This document shows positions 6,663-10,333 of a DNA stretch of 10,333 bases, piece after piece. The translations under genes and the position numbers were made by a program. How positions within the stretch are numbered: position 1 is the stretch's first letter; each line of letters opens with the position of its first letter. A model generated the notes under the pieces. The model did not search any database and was not told the DNA's origin. It saw only the letters and a list, made by a program, of their open reading frames with translations. The stretch is taken from positions 1 through 10,333 of the forward strand of contig CAAFQM010000224.1 of NCBI GenBank assembly GCA_900765105.1, written 5' to 3'. This DNA comes from an uncultured Faecalibacterium sp. Its GTDB lineage: Bacteria > Bacillota > Clostridia > Oscillospirales > Ruminococcaceae.

Positions 6663-7438
6663 TTTGCGGCACCTTCTTTAATGGCGGCGTATTTTGCGCG
6701 CACCTCGGCGGTCTTGCCGCAGCACATCTTTCCCTCCGGGCAGGGGCCGCTGACGCAGGCCGGGCCTGCCTTGGCAAAAATGTGGGGTGCCACCGGGTAC
6801 ACCAGCTCAAACATCTTTTCCGCCAGCTCCCGGATCTCCCACTGGGCGCGGCTGCAACAGCGCAGGTGGAAGAAATTCTGCAGGCTGCGGGCGTTCATGG
6901 TGACCACCATCTTGGTCTCGCAGGCGTTGGGCAGCACAAAACGGGCGTCCTCGTTGGCCTGCTTGCCGGCCTTGGCGCGGGCCTGCTTCTCGGACATACC
7001 CTCGGCCATCAGGCGGGCGGTGTGGCCTTCTTCCAGCTTGTGGGCAAGGTCGAGGTAACGCTTGGCGTCCTCGTTCATGCTCTCAATAAAAGCCGCCTTT
7101 GCTTCCGGGATGGCTTCGATCTCAGGCGGCACCACATAGCGGAAGTCGTCCAGACGCACATAGCGCTGGCTCTGCACGCTGAAGGACGCGATGCGATGGC
7201 GTGTGATCTGGGCAAGCAGGGTGCGGCTGACCCCCTCGATGCCAAAGGTGAAGCTGGCGTGCTCGATGGGGCTGGCGTGGCCGAGGTCGCTGAGCATAGT
7301 CAGGAACTTTGCGGTCTTTTCCTCGTCCAGCCCGTCCAGCAGGTCGGTGATGTGGGCGTCGGAATAGCAGAGCTTTGCGGCGGCGGCCACCACCTTTTCC
7401 GGCTCCGGGGTATGGGCGATCAAACGAACTGTCATCAT
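6659..7438 (-). CDS. thyX: Flavin-dependent thymidylate synthase ThyX
   Basis: Makes dTMP from dUMP, using methylene-tetrahydrofolate as carbon donor and FAD with NADPH as reductant. With the start at 7438 the protein has 259 residues. The ThyX signature RHR-x7-S is at residues 80-90 (RHRIASFSVQSQR), and a preceding HASPIEHASFTF block is also diagnostic. The conserved NARSLQNFFHLR and AQWEIR segments complete the active site. The last 40 residues hold a Cys-rich tail with C228, C233, C239 and C240, absent from the shortest ThyX proteins. An in-frame TTG at 7450 would start only 1 nt after the Shine-Dalgarno, so ATG 7438 (or the adjacent ATG 7435) is preferred. The gene lies 8 nt after pcrA and overlaps tmk by 4 nt. 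Confidence 0.95.
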   Translation of the reverse strand: MMTVRLIAHTPEPEKVVAAAAKLCYSDAHITDLLDGLDEEKTAKFLTMLSDLGHASPIEHASFTFGIEGVSRTLLAQITRHRIASFSVQSQRYVRLDDFRYVVPPEIEAIPEAKAAFIESMNEDAKRYLDLAHKLEEGHTARLMAEGMSEKQARAKAGKQANEDARFVLPNACETKMVVTMNARSLQNFFHLRCCSRAQWEIRELAEKMFELVYPVAPHIFAKAGPACVSGPCPEGKMCCGKTAEVRAKYAAIKEGAAK

Positions 7439-7446
7439 ACTGTATC

Positions 7447-10092
7447 TCAATCCTCCGTGATCTTGGTCAGGGGCGCAAAATTAGCCATGGTCTTTTTGAT
7501 GCCGACCTTTTCAAAGTTGATCTCCACGATCTGGTCGCCTGCGGCGGCTTTCACCGAGACGACCCTGCCCCGGCCGAACACCTTGTGCTCCACCACATCG
7601 CCCGGCTCGTAGTGCTTTGCACCGGCGGAAACCGGCTTCGGAGCCGTTGGTGTGCCTGTAAAGTCAATATGCTTTGCGGAACTTCTCTGCGTGGATGCGT
7701 TTGTTTTTGCGGAACCATATCCGGAGCCGTAACCCGACCCGTAGCCGCCGGATGCGCTGCCCCGGCCTGCATAGGCTGCGCCGAAGCCCCGGCTCTCGCC
7801 TGCGTTGTAGTCCCGGTTCAGGTAGCTGCCCCGGTTTGCATTGCTGTAACCGGAGCCATACCCGCCGCCGTAGCTGCTGCGGCCATAGCCGGACGGCCCG
7901 GAGTATCCGGACGCACCGCCCGGCACGGTGTCGCTGTAGCGGTCGCCCCAGCCGCCCATGCGGGCGCGCTGTTCCAGCACCGGGCTGCGGGTCTCCTCGA
8001 TGTACTCCGGTTCGATCTCCCGCAAAAAGCGGCTCGGCTCGTTGCGCTGGGTGCGGCCGTAAAGCATCCGGGAGACGCTGTTGGAGATGTACAGCTCCTT
8101 TTTGGCGCGGGTGATGCCCACATAGGCAAGGCGGCGCTCCTCTTCGAGGTCGGCTTCGGAATACTTGCTCATCTCGCTGGGGAACACGCCCTCTTCCATG
8201 CCGATAAGGAACACATAGGGGAACTCCAACCCCTTGGCGGAGTGGATGGTCATGAGCACTACCTGATCGGCGCTCTCGTTGTAGCTGTCAATGTCGCTGA
8301 TGAGGGCGATATCTTCCAGATAGCCTTCCAGCGTAGCTTCCTCGCCGTGCTGGTCGCAATAGTTCTTGACGTTGTTGACCAGCTGGCCCAGGTTCTGCAG
8401 TCGGTCGGCAGCGTCCTCATGGCCCTTGGCGGCGTCGGCTTCCAGCATGGCCTTGTAGCCGGTCAGCTCGATGACGTCGGCGGCAAATTCGTCCAGTGTA
8501 CGGGTCTCAAGAGAATCCTGCAGGCGCTGGTAGATCTGCCAGAACTTGAGCAGCGGCATCACGGCGCGGCTGAGCTTGGCGTACTGGTCGGCGTGGCCGA
8601 TGATCTCCAGCATGCTCACGCCCTCCTGCGCGGCAAGGTCCGCGATGACCTCCACGGTAGTGTTGCCGATTTTTCGCGCAGGCTCGTTGATGATGCGGCG
8701 CAGGCGCACATCATCGCGGGGGTTGGCCACGATGGACATATAGGAGTGGATGTCCTTGACCTCTTTGCGGTCGTTGAAGCGCTGGCCGCCCACGATCTTG
8801 TGGGGGATGCCTGCGCGGGTGAAGTAGCTTTCGATGGGGGCCGACTGGGCGTTCATGCGGTAAAGGATGGCATGGTCGGCTAGATGTCCGCCCTCTTTCA
8901 GGTGCTGACCGATGACGTCCGCAATATGGCTGGCTTCGTCCTGCTCGTTTTCGGCAGTGTATACCTGCACCTTGTCGCCCTCGCCGTTGTCCGTCCACAG
9001 GGTCTTGCCCTTGCGCTCGGTGTTGTGCTGGATGACGCAGTTGGCGGCGTTGAGGATGTTGGAGGTCGAGCGGTAGTTTTGTTCCAGACGGATGGTCTTA
9101 GTGCCGGGGTAGAGCTTTTCAAAGTTGAGGATGTTCTCGATGGTAGCGCCGCGGAAGCGGTAGATGCTCTGGTCATCGTCGCCCACCACGCAGATGTTGC
9201 GCTCCGGCCCGGTGAGCAGGCTCACCAGACGGAACTGTGCCACGCTGGTGTCCTGATACTCGTCCACCAGCAGGTAGCGGTATTTGTTCTGGTAATACTC
9301 CCGCACGTCCGGGTGCTCTGCCAGCAGCTGTACGGTCTGGTAAATGAGGTCGTCGAAGTCGAAGGCTCCGGCCTCCTTGAGCTTTTTCTCGTAGGCCGCA
9401 TAGATGCGGGCGGTCAGGCTGCCTTTGGTGTCCTTTACGGTGCCGACGGCCTGTTGCGGGCTGACCAGCTGGTCTTTCCAACGGCTCATCTGGTTGATGG
9501 CTGCCTTGACGGGCAGGAACTTGTCGTCCACGTTCAGTTCCTTGTAGACGGCCTTCATCACCCGCTGGGCATCGTCGGTGTCATAGATGGTAAAGCTGCG
9601 GGGGTAGCCGATCTCCTCCGCCCAGCGGCGCAGGATGCGCACACAGGCCGAGTGGAAGGTAGAGGCAAACACCTCGTCGCCCTCTTCCCCGCCCAGCATC
9701 CGGCGCAGGCGCTCCTTCAGCTCCCCTGCGGCCTTGTTGGTAAAGGTGATGGCCATCACGTTCCAGCTGCGCACGGCGTTCTGTTTGAGCATACCGTCCA
9801 GCCAGAAGGGCACATCGGTGCCGGTCATGATGGCGTTGCGCAAAGCTTTGACGTCCTCTTCGGCGGCGGGGCGGGGCAGCTGCTTTGAGCCGTGGGCCGA
9901 GCCGAACCGGATGAGGTTTGCAATGCGGTTGACCAGCACGGTGGTCTTGCCGCTGCCTGCACCCGCCAGAATGAGCAGCGGGCCATCGGTGGTGAACACC
10001 GCCCGGCGCTGCATCTCGTTCAGGCGGCCGAACTGTTTTTCAATGTAAGTATCGCGCAGAGCGCAAAATTCCTGAGTCAGATCTTTAGCCAT
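7447..10092 (-). CDS. pcrA: ATP-dependent DNA helicase PcrA/UvrD, with a Tyr/Gly-rich linker
   Basis: A superfamily 1A helicase (3' to 5') acting in nucleotide excision repair, plasmid replication and removal of RecA or stalled RNA polymerase. With the ATG at 10092 it has 881 residues, against roughly 720-740 in well-studied homologues. The motifs are complete: GAGSGKT (44-50), AITFTNKAA (114-122), LVDEYQDT (275-282), GDDDQSIYRFRGA (304-316), EQNYRS (337-342), TIHSAKGLEF (615-624) and EERRLAYVGITRAKK (651-665). The extra length comes from about 40 residues between motifs I and Ia (64-108) and a low-complexity Gly/Ser/Tyr linker (about 712-795). The C-terminal 828-875 block is a Tudor-like fold, the RNA-polymerase contact in Bacillus PcrA and E. 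coli UvrD. AGGGGA lies 4 nt before the ATG. A GTG at 10140 in the same frame lies upstream of the predicted transcription start and is rejected. Confidence 0.95.
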   Translation of the reverse strand: MAKDLTQEFCALRDTYIEKQFGRLNEMQRRAVFTTDGPLLILAGAGSGKTTVLVNRIANLIRFGSAHGSKQLPRPAAEEDVKALRNAIMTGTDVPFWLDGMLKQNAVRSWNVMAITFTNKAAGELKERLRRMLGGEEGDEVFASTFHSACVRILRRWAEEIGYPRSFTIYDTDDAQRVMKAVYKELNVDDKFLPVKAAINQMSRWKDQLVSPQQAVGTVKDTKGSLTARIYAAYEKKLKEAGAFDFDDLIYQTVQLLAEHPDVREYYQNKYRYLLVDEYQDTSVAQFRLVSLLTGPERNICVVGDDDQSIYRFRGATIENILNFEKLYPGTKTIRLEQNYRSTSNILNAANCVIQHNTERKGKTLWTDNGEGDKVQVYTAENEQDEASHIADVIGQHLKEGGHLADHAILYRMNAQSAPIESYFTRAGIPHKIVGGQRFNDRKEVKDIHSYMSIVANPRDDVRLRRIINEPARKIGNTTVEVIADLAAQEGVSMLEIIGHADQYAKLSRAVMPLLKFWQIYQRLQDSLETRTLDEFAADVIELTGYKAMLEADAAKGHEDAADRLQNLGQLVNNVKNYCDQHGEEATLEGYLEDIALISDIDSYNESADQVVLMTIHSAKGLEFPYVFLIGMEEGVFPSEMSKYSEADLEEERRLAYVGITRAKKELYISNSVSRMLYGRTQRNEPSRFLREIEPEYIEETRSPVLEQRARMGGWGDRYSDTVPGGASGYSGPSGYGRSSYGGGYGSGYSNANRGSYLNRDYNAGESRGFGAAYAGRGSASGGYGSGYGSGYGSAKTNASTQRSSAKHIDFTGTPTAPKPVSAGAKHYEPGDVVEHKVFGRGRVVSVKAAAGDQIVEINFEKVGIKKTMANFAPLTKITED
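7452..7456 (-). promoter_or_regulatory. Ribosome binding site for thyX inside the end of pcrA
   Basis: GGAGG is formed by the last sense codons of pcrA (ACG GAG GAT, then TGA). It sits 13 nt before ATG 7438, which is long. This makes translation of thyX likely to depend on ribosomes finishing pcrA. Confidence 0.6.
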
Positions 10093-10130
10093 GGGTTCCC
10101 CTGTTCCTTTAACATTTACTCTTAAAGAAT

Positions 10131-10159
10131 AGTATACCACAATTTGAAATGGTTGTACA
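10131..10159 (-). promoter_or_regulatory. Sigma-A type promoter for pcrA-thyX-tmk
   Basis: On the minus strand: TGTACA (-35, 4 of 6 consensus bases, 10154-10159), a 17-nt spacer, then TATACT (-10, 5 of 6, 10131-10136). The -10 is extended by TGG directly before it. The AT-rich setting in GC-rich DNA supports it. Transcription should begin near 10124, leaving a leader of about 30 nt before the pcrA ATG. Confidence 0.75.
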
Positions 10160-10160
10160 T

Positions 10161-10200
10161 AAAAACAAAACCCGCCCGGCAGCTGAAACCACCGGGCGGG
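10161..10200 (-). terminator. Rho-independent terminator of the decarboxylase beta-subunit gene
   Basis: A 9-bp all-GC stem (CCCGCCCGG with CCGGGCGGG, 10171-10179 and 10192-10200) with a 12-nt loop is followed on the minus strand by TTTTGTTTTT. It begins about 20 nt after the stop codon of the gene at the right edge and ends next to the pcrA -35 box. Confidence 0.9.
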
Positions 10201-10219
10201 AAACTATTTCAGAAAACGC

Positions 10220-10333
10220 TTAGCCGAAGATGTTGATCAGGATACCAGCAGCAACGGCGGAGCCGATAACGCCGGCCACGTTGGGGCCCATGGCGTGCAT
10301 CAGCAGGAAGTTGGAGGGGTTCTCGCTCTGACC
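10220..10333 (-). CDS. Na+-translocating decarboxylase beta subunit, last 37 residues; 5' part lies outside the window
   Basis: This is the C-terminal end of the integral-membrane beta subunit of a sodium-pumping biotin-dependent decarboxylase (oxaloacetate, methylmalonyl-CoA or glutaconyl-CoA type). The subunit couples carboxybiotin decarboxylation to Na+ export. The residues NPSNFLLMHAMGPNVAGVIG followed by SAVAAGILI match the highly conserved last helix of OadB/GcdB/MmdB. The frame ends in TAA at 10220-10222 and a terminator follows. Which substrate the complex uses cannot be told from this fragment, because the alpha subunit lies outside the window. Confidence 0.88.
   Translation of the reverse strand, partial: GQSENPSNFLLMHAMGPNVAGVIGSAVAAGILINIFG

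Noticed and set aside
7439..7450. A TTG start for ThyX at 7450
   Set aside because: The GGAGG site is only 1 nt away, too close to be used, and the protein family begins near the MMTVRL or MTVRL residues.
7711..7746. A possible DNA tandem repeat in the pcrA linker
   Set aside because: The three units repeat at the protein level only; their codons differ, so this is not a recent nucleotide repeat or a CRISPR-like array.
7375..8883. A 502-codon open frame on the + strand opposite pcrA and thyX
   Set aside because: It mirrors the codon pattern of the helicase on the other strand, is rich in Ala, Val, Gly and His as expected for such shadows, and overlaps conserved helicase motifs.
10093..10140. 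A 16-residue N-terminal extension of PcrA from a GTG at 10140
   Set aside because: The extension would cover the -10 box and start upstream of the predicted transcription start; ATG 10092 has its own ribosome binding site and gives a normal PcrA N-terminus.

Overview
The window looks like chromosomal DNA from a GC-rich gut clostridium of the Oscillospiraceae, most likely Faecalibacterium or a close relative. This rests on three things: the GC-rich coding style, the gene families present (ThyX, a clostridial-type Tmk, MltG next to a U32 protein, a Na+-translocating decarboxylase), and an intergenic palindromic repeat of a kind I associate with that group. The genus is inferred from memory, not computed.

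Layout. At the left edge is the 3' part of a + strand glutamate synthase small-subunit (GltD) gene, closed by a strong hairpin with a T-tract at 681-729. Everything from 778 to 10092 is on the minus strand, read right to left. First comes pcrA/uvrD helicase, driven by a good sigma-A type promoter at 10131-10159. It is followed by thyX (8-nt gap) and tmk (4-nt ATGA overlap). Next is a 248-bp gap holding a large composite inverted repeat. After that come a degenerate GNAT-fold protein, mltG, a U32/TrhP-like protein and a PASTA-domain pseudokinase, each separated by about 20 nt that carry the next ribosome binding site. At the right edge is the 3' end of a minus-strand Na+-pumping decarboxylase beta subunit, with its own terminator just upstream of the pcrA promoter.

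How the genes fit together. The first block (pcrA-thyX-tmk) combines a DNA repair helicase with two steps of dTTP synthesis, dUMP to dTMP to dTDP. The second block (GNAT, mltG, U32, pseudokinase) combines cell-wall strand termination, a probable tRNA U34 hydroxylation factor and a membrane protein with extracellular PASTA domains. The mltG/U32 neighbourhood resembles the yrrL-yrrO region of Bacillus. Whether the second block shares the pcrA promoter or starts inside the repeat-bearing gap cannot be settled from sequence alone.

Most of the window is ordinary housekeeping sequence. The features most worth a second look are: the PASTA protein, whose kinase domain has lost its key catalytic residues; the Tyr/Gly-rich low-complexity linker in the helicase; the composite inverted repeat; and the GNAT protein without an acetyl-CoA loop. 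I see no CRISPR array, tRNA, rRNA, transposase or phage gene.
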